Part shown: piece after piece, positions 24,016 to 36,159 of the stretch
Numbering within the stretch: the first letter of the stretch is position 1
Layout of the letters: each line of letters opens with the position of its first letter
Source: Perilla frutescens
Taxonomy: Eukaryota > Streptophyta > Magnoliopsida > Lamiales > Lamiaceae
Length of the DNA stretch: 64,000 nt
Direction: 5' to 3'
NCBI GenBank assembly: GCA_026008535.1
Contig: BRKX01000006.1
Span: 45,062,664 to 45,126,663, forward strand
Position numbers and translations under genes: made by a program
Notes under the pieces: generated by a model
The model's input: only the letters and a program-made list of their open reading frames with translations
What the model was told of the DNA's origin: nothing
The model's database searches: none

Positions 24016-25080
24016 TTAGATTTTTTTTTCTTCTCATATTTTAATGATGAGATCGTCACATCAGTAGTAGTAAGAAAGTAATCTCATGCGATTATGCGAA
24101 AAACAAATTATATATAAATCAGCTCGTAATATTTTATTCTTAAAAAGTTATCTGCTGAATGCTGATGCATGCAATAGCCAATATATATATTTTTTTGGCT
24201 GTTTTTAACAACTAACTAAGCAAATCACATTACGCAATTCTTGATCATCATATATTGAACACGTATTGGTGGAAGTCTCACACATATCAGATATTTTAGC
24301 ATCTATATTATCTTCATTATTACCCAATTAATGATGTCACTATTAATTACGTACTATATAAATTTAGTAGAATCACCTCCATAAATAAAAATGATTAATT
24401 TTCCCTCCTAAATAACCTTTCCATTTTAGGAAGTGCCAGTACTATTTATTTATTAAATTTCATTTATACATTCAGCTTAATTAATGCAAATTCAAAGAGT
24501 GCATTTGAAACTACCATGCATGAAATATGAAAATATATATATTTTATATTTACTATATAGAACCACATCATCTATCCATGGTGTGTACGAGTTAATATTT
24601 ATTAGTATATAATATTAAGAATTTTACTGCATTATACCACTAAACAAAAAAATTCAGAACCATATGAAAATAGTTAGCTAGCATACAAATAAGCATGATT
24701 TGGAAGCACCAGTTCTGCTGGTTTGTTCCAATTCATATATATTTTATTGCAGTTTATTTCAAGAGTATATAGTCAACCCAATCTTTATATCTCCTTTATC
24801 AATATGACATGATAACATTTGCAGATGATTTTTTAGATTTTGTTGTGTCAATTAATAATGTTATATTTTGAAGAAAAAACTGGGAATCATTAATTATTAA
24901 TCTTTGTAATTTAGTTCGAGAACTTTCTTGTATAAATAAACTTGCAAAACAAAATTTTGATATTATAGTTTGTGAATCCATAAATACACATTTTCAATAA
25001 ATATTCTCATAATATAATATTATAAAATTTAAAATTTCACAACAGTACATGTATCGCACTAGAGATTTTTTATCCATATA
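24016..25080. other. AT-rich intergenic region, no gene seen
   Basis: No conserved reading frame, RNA gene or recognisable transposon end is visible. The composition is strongly AT-rich. Confidence 0.5.
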
Positions 25081-25089
25081 TTAAAATAA

Positions 25090-25681
25090 GGGGAGGTCTC
25101 CTGTGCAGGAGCCTCCCCTGTAACACGCGTGAGACGGCGACCCACGCGCGCCCGCGTTGACCCACGTGCGGCGCGTGTTGTACACGCGACGCGTTTTTTT
25201 TTTTTTTTTTGTCTTTTTCTGGGTGTTTTCTATTTCGTTTTTTTTGCATTTTTCATGTTTTTCTTTTTCGTTTTTTATGTTTTTCTTTTTATTTTTTCAT
25301 AAAAAAAACACATATAAATTCCTAAAAAATCCCCCCAAATAAATTATAAAAAACACAAAATAAACCCTAAAAACACCCAAAAAAAAACCATAAAAAAATA
25401 AAATAAACCCCTAAAAACACCCCTCAAAAAACCCTAAAAAACAAAATAAACCCCTAAAAACACCCCCCAAAAAAGCCTAAAAAATACAAAATAAACCCCT
25501 AAAAACACCCCTAAAAAACAGAAAAAAAAAAACAAAAAAAAACCCTAAAAACACAAAAAAACACGAATTGGTACTATGGGTGGCGAATTTTTTTTATTTT
25601 TTTTTTCACGGATCAAATACGGGTCGGAATGGGTCCGTCTCATGGGCCGACCCATGTATTTGATGCACAGGAGACTTTCTG
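25090..25681. mobile_element. Mutator-type MITE, copy 1, with 9-bp target duplication
   Basis: Flanked by TTAAAATAA at 25081-25089 and 25682-25690. The terminal inverted repeats are about 18 bp and share TCTCCTGTGCA. The interior holds a GC-rich segment rich in CGCG (25120-25192), a T tract, and a run of imperfect CCCTAAAAACA units (about 25355-25560). It ends with GACCCATGTATTTGATGCACAGGAG. A 9-bp duplication is the mark of Mutator-like elements. No transposase. Confidence 0.85.
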
Positions 25682-25718
25682 TTAAAATAATATGCACTTT
25701 GATAATGAATCTTTGTTA

Positions 25719-26456
25719 GGGCAACTCTAACCTGGCACTATATCACTAAATTTAGTATAGTTTTTGCACTAAATCATTCCAACCATGCACTAAATTATGC
25801 ATTATTTAAGTGAAGGTGAATAGTGTTGTACTAAATTTATTAGTGCGTGCCGAAACTATATCAAAATCGGCAAAACTTCTGTGCATCATGATGTATGGGT
25901 TGGCCCATCAGACAATCCACTCTGACCCGTCTATGATTCGTCAAAAAAAACTCCGCCATCAATAGTACCATTTTGAACACTAAATAGTATTATTTCGTGT
26001 TTTTTAGGATTTATTTTATGTTTTTTGGGATGTTTTTAGGGGTTTATTTTGTATTTTTTAAGGATTTTTTTGGGAGTTTATTTTGTATTTTTTATAAAAA
26101 AAATTTTTTTGGAGGGGGAGATTTAGGGGTTTATTTGTGTTTTTTAGGGTTTTTTTAGGGATGTTTTTAGGGATTTATTTTGTGTTTTTAAATGTTTATT
26201 AGTTCCATTTTAGGATATAAATTCATATTAATTTATAAATTAAATCAATTCATTTGAATTTTAGAATTCACTAATTTTATTTTAGGATATAAATTTTTGG
26301 TAATAAAACAAAAGAAGAAAATAAAAAATCGGAAAAAAATTTTAAAAAATCCACCCAAAAAAGAAAAATGAACAGTGATGGACGCGTGATATCCGGGGGG
26401 GGGGGTTGTGCACAAGACCTCCCATATCAAAATAGTATCAAGCATTGGAGATGATG
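25719..26456. mobile_element. Tourist-like MITE split by Mutator-type MITE copy 2
   Basis: TTA at 25716-25718 and 26457-26459 flanks termini GGGCAACTCTAACC (left) and, reverse-complemented, CATCATCTCCAATG (right). Without the nested element and one copy of its target duplication the MITE is about 172 bp, a normal Tourist size. The right terminus is diverged, so the pairing is moderately sure. Confidence 0.5.
25867..26423. mobile_element. Mutator-type MITE, copy 2, with 9-bp target duplication
   Basis: Flanked by ATATCAAAA at 25858-25866 and 26424-26432. The termini carry CTTCTGTGCA and, reverse-complemented, GGGAGGTCTTGTGCA, variants of the copy 1 and 3 ends. It starts with GATGTATGGGTTGGCCCATCAG and has a GTTTTTAGGG-rich interior, so it is inverted relative to copy 1. 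Confidence 0.85.
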
Positions 26457-27187
26457 TTAATCCAGCCACGCACCGTGTGGATTAATTCTAAGAATAAAGA
26501 ATAAAATATAACTTATCGGATAATAATTGCGGGTCACGGTGGCCTTGAAAAAACAAAAAATTGAAAGTGCAGGATGATCTGAAGTCATAGTAAAAGTGAA
26601 AAAAAAAAATCTGTTTTGGTTCAGAAAGCACCCTGAAAAGTAGGAGAGAGCAGTGAATGTGAATAAGCAGCAGCTTTACATTGAAACTTGAATTTGTCAC
26701 ACATTGCATAACCAAATCTATAGAGTGGTCCTGGTCCACCACCTTATCTTCAAATGGACCACATGCATTAATTCTTGTGATCTATATTTCTTTTTTATTT
26801 CCATTTAATTCACGTTTCAGTTTCAGTTTCAGTTTTGTTTTTGATTAACTGTGATGCCTTCATTAAGGGGTTAGTCCATCAACCGAGTTTTTGGAAAATA
26901 GCAAATCCAAAACCGAACTCATTGTTATCAGAAATTAATTAATTGAACCCAAAAAATTGATTTTGATTCGGTTTGGTTAATCAGTTTTTCTTTTTGGGGA
27001 AAAACAAACATACCTATATATAACATTATATGGAGTCCTTAATTCCAAACATTAAATTGTAGCTTAGCTGCTCATTCCAACCCAAATATTTCCTTCTTTT
27101 GTTTATGTTTTCATATAATATATATAAATAATATAATATAATATATTATATTTAATAGTTTCAAATTAATATAAAATATTTTCGACC

Positions 27188-27609
27188 AAGCAACTCCAAA
27201 CCCATACAAAATCGTTTATTGCACATTTGATATTGCATTCTCTATTGCACACTTGATCGATTTTTTTTATAATTTTTTTCCATTTTTTCTTTGATTTCAA
27301 TTTATTATACGTTGGCTTAATTTTACACTTGTTATTTAAGATTCATCCTACCCAATTAGGGTTTAATATAATTTTTTAGTATTTAATTTTTCAAATAATC
27401 AATTAATAACTAAAAATTGAAAATAAAGTACAAAAAAATTACAGTGCATTCCAATTGAGTATGATGAATTCTTAATAATACGTGTAAAATGAAACTAAAG
27501 TATGAGAAATTAAAATCAAAGAAAAAATTGAAGAAATAAAATAAAATAAAATAGTTGAGTGTGCAATAGAGAATGCAAGACCAAATGCGCAATAGAGGAT
27601 TTCAGCTCC
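27188..27609. mobile_element. MITE with long inverted repeats
   Basis: The left arm contains TTGCATTCTCTATTGCACAC (27231-27250) and the right arm its exact reverse complement (about 27557-27576). A second matching pair, TATTGCACATTTG and CAAATGCGCAATA, lies outside it. The arms are about 80 bp and the whole about 420 bp. Outer borders and target duplication were not fixed. A hAT or similar DNA transposon MITE is likely. Confidence 0.65.
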
Positions 27610-28126
27610 CAAAACCTGAATTCAATTTCTATATTTAAGGACCAAACCAAAATCAAATGCTCCTTGAAATTGAGCTGAATTAGACTAGAATCATTGTTTG
27701 GTACGGTTTTTCGGTCTTAATTGGTTCGATTTTACTCAGTCCTAATTTTGCCTCACACTTATGCATGTCATATTTATTTAAAGGAATCGGAGGACAGTGA
27801 GATTGAACTCTCTAAAAATAAAAAGACCGTAAGACGTAGTAGAATGCGCGGCTATAATTTAGCATAGTAAATCAGCCCCAAATATCGTAAAAGAGAATTA
27901 ATATTAGTATAGGTAAAAAGTTGAAGAAATAATATATCAATTTGTTTTTGTTTATTTCGTCAAAGCGTAGCTAGAGGAAGTAGTTACGTTGATGTTGAGT
28001 TATTTAATTATATAAATAAAAGATCTCATTTGTTTTTTAGCCGCCCATGTTTGAGATTTCATGGATACACATGATGTCTAGCTCGATGAAGTACCGACAA
28101 ATCACCCACAAGATATCTAAATTATA

Positions 28127-28384
28127 CTCCCTCCGTCTCAATAGCAAGATCCTCTTGCTATTGAGCACGGGTATTAAGTAGAAGGAGATTAGTGTATATG
28201 ATAAGTGGGTTTCATTTTATTAAGGAGTATTATAATCAAAAGTAATATAAAATAAGTGGGTTCCACTTTATTAAGTAGTCTTATAATCAAAAATATTCCT
28301 AATTATTTCCTTATTTGGAATGAGACCTTACTATTGGGACACCCCAAAAAAGAAAGAGGACCCTTACTATTGGGATGGAGGGAG
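28127..28384. mobile_element. Stowaway MITE (Tc1/mariner)
   Basis: Termini are CTCCCTCCGTCTCAATAG and, reverse-complemented, CTCCCTCCATCCCAATAG. The element is flanked by TA on both sides and is 258 bp long, all as expected for Stowaway. It also contains an internal 40-bp near-repeat around AAGTGGGTT(T/C)CA.TTTATTAAG. Confidence 0.92.
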
Positions 28385-29929
28385 TATATAATTTCACTTA
28401 AGAGGAGATGACAGCTCTTGGGGGTCAAAATTTATCAAACAATATTCATATTCTAATTTAAATATCAATAAAATTATAAATATATCATTCAATGTGAATT
28501 TAAATTGAGTGTGTAAGGGCCAAGTTTTTGTGGAGTGGAAACATGCGGGGAAGAGTAGAAAATCAAAGATACTTAAAAAAGAATCAGAATTCACAAAGTT
28601 AAGTAATTATGAGGGTATTTAATTTGGTCAATATATCATCATCTCAAGTTTCTGATATGTTATATGTTCATCTCAAAAAAGATGAACAAGTATAGGGGTA
28701 TTTAAGTCATTGTGCATATTACTTTTTAGTAGTTATTAGAGGTACCTATCATTTGTAGTTTTACTATGTTTTTACATCAAATTTAATGAAAGCCTTGAAA
28801 TTATTAAACCATGTTGCAGCAACTTTTTGTTTTTAAAAGTGTTATTTTTACATTATTTACAATTATTTCGTATTATGCAGAATTAATAGGTCCAATTTAG
28901 GGATATATGCAGGTTTTCTGAATGGCCTAAATTTAGAAGTCTGATCTGAATTATTACCAGCTCAAATAATAACCTGGGAAAAGAAACTCTGCAAAAGGAA
29001 ATGCAGAGAGCCAGTGGCAGGTATGTTAATTATTGATAGCTAAGTGTTTGAAAATATAATTTTATATTTTTAAAGGTTTGAAAATATAATTATTTCTGTA
29101 AGAAAAGGCTTATTTTGCTTGATATTAAATCGCTGAAAACCCCAATATTTATATTATTTTGAGTTTTAAGTGATTGAGTAAATAATTTTTTATTCCGCTA
29201 AAAACGTGAGATGCGATTTATTAATCTTCTTCATATTTTTAATTTTTTGTTTCCAAAATCAATGACCATATTGTAAATGGTTAATTGCACCTAAAATCAC
29301 AACTTTCTACTAATTTTTGGTTTTAGACATGACTTTTAAATTTTAACAATAATACCAAAATTTTATATATTTAGATCACTATATTAAAAATTGTTTCAAT
29401 AGGTTTGTAATACAAATTTCGTGTATTTATATTAATAAACACCGAAAAAGCGTACAAATAAGTATTTTAATTTGGATTGAAATTACAATTGGGGTTCGAT
29501 TCTCTATTTTCTTCTTTTGATTCTTCTCTTCCAATTTTAATATTCATTGTTTTTGAAGATCTTCAAGGTGGATTTTACTCTTCGATCTTCACGAACTTGA
29601 TGTATTGAGGCTTATAACGTTGATTCGAAGGGTTTTCACCATGATTCCGAATCAAAGGTAAATTTCATAATGATTTGATGAAGAACGTCTTGAATCTTCA
29701 AGAACAACTTGAAGATTTGGATTTGCTAATGCCGGTCGGAGGGTTAAACACCTTGATTCCGGATCAAACATCAAATTTGGGATGATTTTGACGAAGAACG
29801 CTGATAAGCTCGGGGTTTTCATCTTTTTTTGGGCTTGAACTTGGTGCATCTATGTAGTTTGCAATCTACAAGAGCGTATTTAAGTTTAATTCTCTTTTAA
29901 TTGGTCTTTTCAAGAGTTTGTTGAGTTTT
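28385..29929. other. Intergenic region, no gene seen
   Basis: AT-rich to about 29500, then less so. Around 29560-29850 there is a diverged internal repeat (GATCTTCA..AACTTGA and CACC(A/T)TGATTCCG.ATCAAA..TAAATTT). It may be the left part of the gypsy element that follows but no LTR start was recognised. Confidence 0.4.
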
Positions 29930-31015
29930 GAAGTAGATAAAGGGTGAAAATGAGTCAAAAGCCAAGAGGAGTAAAGTTGGAAGTAAGAACGGAGCCAGAC
30001 GAGACAGAAAAAGGACGGACTCATTGATTTAAGGGCCGCACAGACCGTGCAGTAGGCTTTTCCATGCGCACGGACTGTGCAGAGCACAAGCAAAGCAAAG
30101 CTTGTCCAGGGATCACCGCATGGCCCAGGGCAGTCGAAGCGCACGGCTTGTGCGGAAGGAATTTCTTAGCACACGAACCGTGCGCGACTTCAAAGTGAAT
30201 CTATCCAGGAAATGCTGCACGGACCGTGTGTTAGAGTCTCCTTAGCGCACGGCCCGTGCGCGAGAAACGTGTTTTGGCGGATTTTTTTTATCTCTTTCCT
30301 CGTACTCTAAAACCTATCCAAACTTCTCTTAACTATTTAAGGGTCTATTTTGGATGAAATTCCACATACTTTTACCCTATAGAAGAGCAGAGAAGAGGGT
30401 AGACGACAGAGGGATTTCAGAGATTGAAGATTCAACATCCGACATAAGTTGTTTTACGTTTTTAGTTTCATTTTGTCATGACTTTTGCGATTCGTACTTT
30501 TTCATTAGATTGTAGTTTTATTATGAGCGGCTAGACTCCTATTAATTCTAGGATTTGCAAACATGTTGAAGTTATGAATTAATTTTAATTCTGTTACAAT
30601 TCCCTTATGATTATTGTGTTTAATTGTTCAATATACTATTTTATTTCATGCATGGATTAGTGGACACCTCAGCTGGAGGTTGTCTAGTGAATAGAACTGC
30701 TGCTGAAGCACTACGGATCATCGAGGCGATGTCGGCTACCAGTTATCAATGGACGATAGAGAGGAGGCCAACAAGGCCAGCTGCTACAGTGTCTGATTCC
30801 AGAGTGAATGATTTGGTAGCTGAGGTTGAGCTTCTGAAAAAGTAAGTTCTTGAGGAGCAGTACACTCAGGCGCCGTGCAGCAGTAAGGTTCAGACTCCAC
30901 TGCAGTTAAAGGTATCAATTTTGTCAACCAGAGGAACTATAATGGTGTGAATTACAACAGAGACCAGCAAATATTCCAGAACAACAACATGGTGTACCTG
31001 CATCCAAATAATATT
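29930..31015 (+). mobile_element. Internally deleted gypsy LTR element (LTR part joined to gag)
   Basis: Positions about 29930-30660 match, in the opposite orientation, the LTR at 57866-59224, including a shared stretch from the CGGCTAGACTCCTATTAATT segment to the ATTTCATGCATG segment. After 30662 the match stops and gag sequence begins, so the end of the LTR and the leader are deleted. The LTR part holds six CACGG..CCGTG-like palindromes between 30030 and 30260. Confidence 0.7.
30655..31010 (+). pseudogene. Gypsy (Athila/Tat-like) gag C-terminal fragment
   Basis: The frame from about 30660 reads SAGGCLVNRTAAEALRIIE, then SYQWTIERRP and VNDLVAEVELLKK, which resembles the C-terminal part of gag in Athila/Tat-type elements. 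A TAA at 30843-30845 and later frame breaks end it. No protease or polymerase follows. Confidence 0.65.
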
Positions 31016-32057
31016 TGAAAAGTTTTTCGCGCAGGGGTATTAACGTAATTTGATAATTCTTATAAAAATCGTAGAGGATTTGATAACATATCATCATGCT
31101 AACGAAGCATTATAATTATGTTAATTAAAGTTTTCAAATATTGTTAGCGAAAACATATTCTAAAAATTAATTATAAACCTAATTTGATTTAATAAACCCT
31201 AATTAAATGGAAAAAATCATAATTGGATGAAATAAACCCAATTAGATGAAATAAACATTGACTGGATGTGGTAAATCCTAAATGAGTTGGAATAAATCAT
31301 AATAATAATACTGTATATTTGTACTACGTTAGCATTATGGTTTTGCTTCGTCAGCACTGTGAATACACTATGTTAGCATATGACAATACTACGTTATAAA
31401 TCATAATTGAATGGGATAAACCATAATAATCAATTAGGAACTATAAATGAAAAATTAAATTAAAAAAATCATAATTAGATGGAATAAACCATAATTGAGA
31501 TGAAATAAACCATAATTGAGATTGAATAAACCCTAATAAATTTGAACTACGCTAGCATTATGATAATTCTTCGTTAGGACAGTGAACACATTATGTTATT
31601 ATATGACAAATGTTTCGTTAGCATACGTCATCATATGCTATCATATTGCTGACGAAGAATTATTATATGCTAACGAAATCATTTACAACCTGGACACGTG
31701 TACAAAATTATCATTTTTATTTTTCGTTCATATTTTTTCATCTAAATATAGCCTTTCGACATCTTAAATGAAAGATCACGAAGAGAGCTTTAATTTGATA
31801 TTTTTTTGTGTGCATTGGATTAAAAACGAGCAAGTTATGGTCGTTTAAAGTTTTTAAGATTTTTTTTAATTGCTGACATAATCATTTTTAATGGGTTTGG
31901 ACGAAAATAGCCATACTTCCTTTATTTTTTGCCCTATTATTTATGAAATTGCCACCATCTCTACATTAAATATCAATCATTAGATCATTAAATTGGATGG
32001 TGTAAGATGTGGTCTTAGTTCTCACACCAAGAAAATGGTCTCATTTGATCCATATCC
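31016..32057 (-). mobile_element. Non-autonomous element abutting (TA)n, with TTAGCAT motifs
   Basis: The right end meets a (TA)n run at 32058-32076. Read on the minus strand the element starts GGATATGGATCAAATGAGACC, with GGTGTGAGAAC nearby, comparable with the end at 7727. The interior has repeated CGTTAGCATTATG and ATGCTAACGAA motifs in both directions and repeated AATAAACC(A/C)TAAT units (31190-31540). No coding capacity. The left border is placed where gag sequence stops and is approximate. Confidence 0.5.
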
Positions 32058-32076
32058 TATATATATATATATATAT

Positions 32077-34326
32077 AATGATATTTATTTTTTGGGGGAA
32101 AAAAAGAAATTGTTACAACACTATTGTTTCGAATACCATCTCTATACAAATTTGGATAAATATTCAACCTTGTCAAGTAAGTCAACATATCTAGAGTTGT
32201 ATGTTGTTTTAGTAATACATATCGCAAGGTGTTCGACAATCGTAACAACTATATTTATTAGAGAGTAAAACTTAATTTATTGAATTAATTAATATTTTGT
32301 AATAAAAATAATATAAAAATTCTAGAAATAGCTAGAAAAGAAAAAAAAAAGTCTAGATAGTAAATGCGTGCATTGTAAATCTAGAAAAATAGATAAGTAT
32401 GGATGAACAAATGCTTAGAAATTAGAAGCAATCTCTATAAATTAATTTAAACCACACGATAAGTCAGTTAAATGAGAAATACCTAACTTAAACTATCTAT
32501 ATATACAATTTGGTTAATGTACTTTTCTATAAAAAAAAGAGAATTAGAAGTGAATAGATCGAGAATACACACCTAAAAATTTAAACAAAAAGAGTTAGTC
32601 TTGGGATATAAAATATATTAATAAGTGTAGTACAAAAATATAAAAATGGTGCCCCTATAATTTATGGGCCTCTGTGTGGGACACCTCTTGCACGGCCTCA
32701 GGGCCTCCTATGACGGCATGAGCGACTCAATGAAAATGATACTCGCAGCAACTCTAATTTTAAAAATCATAACATCCATGTCAACAACTCTGAAATAAAA
32801 TAGAATCGGTATTACATTGAGGTACACCTTCATGCAACATCAATAGCAATCGTAGACATCGTGAAACAACCATATTAGAAACTAACTCTAAACATTTCGA
32901 GTGATGAAGCAGAAATCATCAACATAAGCAAAAATTCATAATCTAACTCTAGAGTTAATTATAGAGGAAATCAACATCTACGATAATTCTAAAATTTCAG
33001 AAAAAACAGTCATATCATAAACTAATTCTAAACATTTTTAGTGATGAGAAATCATCAACAAAAGCAAAAATTCATAAACTACTCTAAAGTTAATTATGGA
33101 TGAAATCATCAAAAATTAACTATCAACATCGTCTAAGCTAATACTAAAATTATTGAACAAAAATCAGTGATGAAACAACCATATGAGAAACTAACTCTAA
33201 ACATTTTGAATAATGAAGCAGAAATCATCAACAAAACCAGAAATTCATAAACTAAGTCTAAGGTTAATTATGGAGGAAATCATGACAAACTTACTTTGAA
33301 CTTATAAGCTAATTCTAAAATCTTAGAACAAAAATAAGATAACTACTTTAAATGATTAACAAAAAAATAAATTGATTCTAGTATTTAAGAAATGAAACAA
33401 TAATCATCATAAAAATTAATTTAAATGATCGGCAATACCTCCAAAATTGCCTCCAAAATCAACGTCACTACTGACGCTTGATCAAAGTCATAGAAACAAC
33501 ATCAGAAAGAAGCTCCTTGATCGAACTCGCAAAAAGGCAAGGGAGAAGCTCCTTGATCGACTCACATAATGACATAGACGAGAAAATGAATTAGCTTAGT
33601 TTTCTCTCCATATAACACATCAACTCTAAACTAATTTATACTACATAGGAATTAGCTAGATGATTAATTATGAGAGTCACCACCGTGTGACACTTCTCCA
33701 AACTAATTTCTCCTTATGCCGCGAAGTAGATGATTAATTCTAAAAAGTCACGCTTTTTATAATCAATTATATATTTTTTATTGATTTATAATTTCTAATA
33801 ATTCAATAAATAAAAATAACTCTTTTTTGTTTCATTTGGTAACAAATCATGTCGCGTATGCTGATATGCATATGATAAGAATAGTGGCATTTAATTAAAA
33901 TGTACAGAATAATTTACATAACTTAATAAGAATTAATATTTTTAATTTATAAAAAAGTTTATGAATTAGTCGACTTTTCATTCGAATATATTAAACTATA
34001 TAAAATGCAAGATTATTTTTATTTTGATTAGAATTATTTTGGTACTATTTTCATTAATTTCACCAAAAAAAAAATTAAAACACTAAGTTTTGGTTTTATG
34101 TATATTTTATACTATCTTTTTAACATATAACAACCCTAAATTACATAGGATTAGAATTTTGGCAAATTGTAACATTGAAATAGTGTAGTTGTTGCACTTT
34201 ACACTCTCTACATATTTTAATTAAATATGAAATTATCATATTTGTTTCTTCGACTATTTATTTTTTAATTTTATTTTTCATTTATGTCTTGTCATTAATT
34301 TTCTTTCTCAGGTTCCATCACTAAAG

Positions 34327-34327
<1 letters not shown>
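32077..34327. other. Intergenic region with diverged tandem repeats
   Basis: No gene is seen. A less AT-rich stretch at 32645-32760 and the repeat described next are the only structure noted before the (TTA)n run. The area 33420-33760 mentions no conserved frame on either strand. Confidence 0.45.
32878..33330. repeat. Diverged tandem repeat, three units of 140-170 bp
   Basis: Units start at about 32878, 33019 and 33188 with AAACTAA(C/T)TCTAAACATTT, then GTGATGA..AGAAATCATCAACA and AAATTCATAA, and end with TCTA.(A/G)GTTAATTATGGA. The periods are about 141 and 169 bp. The units are non-coding. Confidence 0.75.

Positions 34328-34381
<54 letters not shown>
34328..34381. repeat. (TTA)n microsatellite
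   Basis: About 18 uninterrupted trinucleotide units read directly from the sequence. Confidence 0.95.
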
Positions 34382-34382
<1 letters not shown>

Positions 34383-34998
34383 GCACGGAAAATATATACT
34401 ATTATATGTACTTATAAGAACAAATATTTTCAAAACAATGTACTTTTTACATCACTTTCAATAATCAAGTGGTGCAATAGTTTTTTTATGGCATTTTTAT
34501 ATGTAGAAATTGAATTTTTAATAATAAATAATTTTATTTTTATGCGTTCACACACAAATATATATTACCAAATATACTTATAATATATGTATATATTATC
34601 TAATAATATTTACTAATAAATTGAATAAATGAATCTATTTCCTCCTTTGTTTAGTATAGAAATAATCAGAATTATATATGTGTGTGTGTGTGTAAAAGTA
34701 ACATTAAATAATATTAAATTAATTCTTTTCTTCAGTAGAGAAAGATAACATCTTAATTATTTTAAATTAAATTGTACTATATATGTATATTTTGAAATTC
34801 CTTATTTTGTACCATATATAAAATATTATCTGGACTAACATACATCGACGAAATGTACACTTTCTTCTACAATTAGAGCCAAACGAATTCAATACCCAAT
34901 AGTTGTTTGACATATTCCAGAAATTGAAAAATAAAAGAAAACAAAAAAATACATAATAATTAAGAGAATAACATGTAAAAATCTGAGACAACAACTTA

Positions 34999-35893
34999 GG
35001 ACGTCATTGGTACGGTGAAATGGAATGTGATAGAATGGTCATTCTCATATCCATTCTCACTCCAGCGATTGGTATCGTTTAAAATCGGAAATCATCATTC
35101 TCGATGGAATCCCTATTCCCAAAGGAAGTGGAGTAGTTATTCCATCCATCCCCAGGGTTTAGCTATTCTCAATGATCAAAAAAATTAATACATGATATAT
35201 TTATACATAATCATGTCTTATAATATTATTTTATCATATTTAGAAAAATAAATAAAAAATAAAATTAAATAATTTATTATTATTATTATTATTTACTTAT
35301 TTATTTATTTTCAAAATATAATTTAAAAATATGTGTTAAAATTAAATTTTGATAACTTCTATAATTTTGTTGAAGAAAAATGAAAGTGACGCCGGAATAA
35401 ATATAACATAAAAATATGTTATAATACAATATAAAATATTTATATATTTGATATAATTTAATATATTCAAATGAAAAATTGAAATGTTAAAGTATTTTTC
35501 TATGAAGTAAAAATATTTTTATTAACTTATACAAAATATTGTATTAAATATTTTAGAATAATTTTTTTTCAATAAAATAAATAAATTATAATTTTCTAAA
35601 AAAAATTAGAAAAAATCATATACTAAAAAAGAAAAATGGGGTTTAGAAATATAAAAAATAAATTAAAGCATGCGTTGATATTTATTAGCTAATACGTACA
35701 CTTTATTCAATTATAAGAAGATTTGAAATTATATAAAATATTCATTAGATAAGATAAAAAAATAATATTTAATTCCGTTCTTCATTCCATAGACATACCA
35801 ATCATAAGAATCGTTATTCCATTCAGACCCACACTTCATTCCTAAGTTCATTTCACTCATACTTAATTTCATTCTATCATACCAATCACCTCC
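34999..35893. mobile_element. Tourist/Harbinger-like MITE
   Basis: TTA at 34996-34998 and 35894-35896 flanks termini GGACGTCATTGGTA (left) and, reverse-complemented, GGAGGTGATTGGTA (right). Sub-terminal sequence also pairs (GGAATG..ATAGAAT against its complement). TTA duplications and a GG start fit PIF/Harbinger. At 895 bp it is long for a MITE, and the AT-rich interior has no transposase. Confidence 0.7.
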
Positions 35894-36159
35894 TTAGTGT
35901 TTGATGAAAAAGGAGGATCGAATTCCTTATGCAACATTGTAGCTCTTGAATGTCTTTCCAATATATTAAAATTATAGGGACATGAAACATATAGGGGCAA
36001 ACTTATATATAGACAAAAGTAAATAAGGATTGGGAAAAAGAGACAAGATTTAAAACATAGTAGTTTTGTAGGCAATTTGAGTGATAAATGACTAGTATAC
36101 TCTTAAGTTAGCTTCTTTACTATTCATCCTAATATGCCACTTTCATATTCAAATGGAAA

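Noticed and set aside
25360..25560. CCCTAAAA runs as an interstitial telomere
   Set aside because: Units are irregular (CCCTAAAAACACCC and variants), not the plant CCCTAAA heptamer in register, and they lie inside a MITE whose other copies carry the same array.
31106..31690. Alternating TTAGCAT/ATGCTAACG words as a CRISPR-like array
   Set aside because: Repeats are short, irregular and in both directions, in plant DNA within a transposon.
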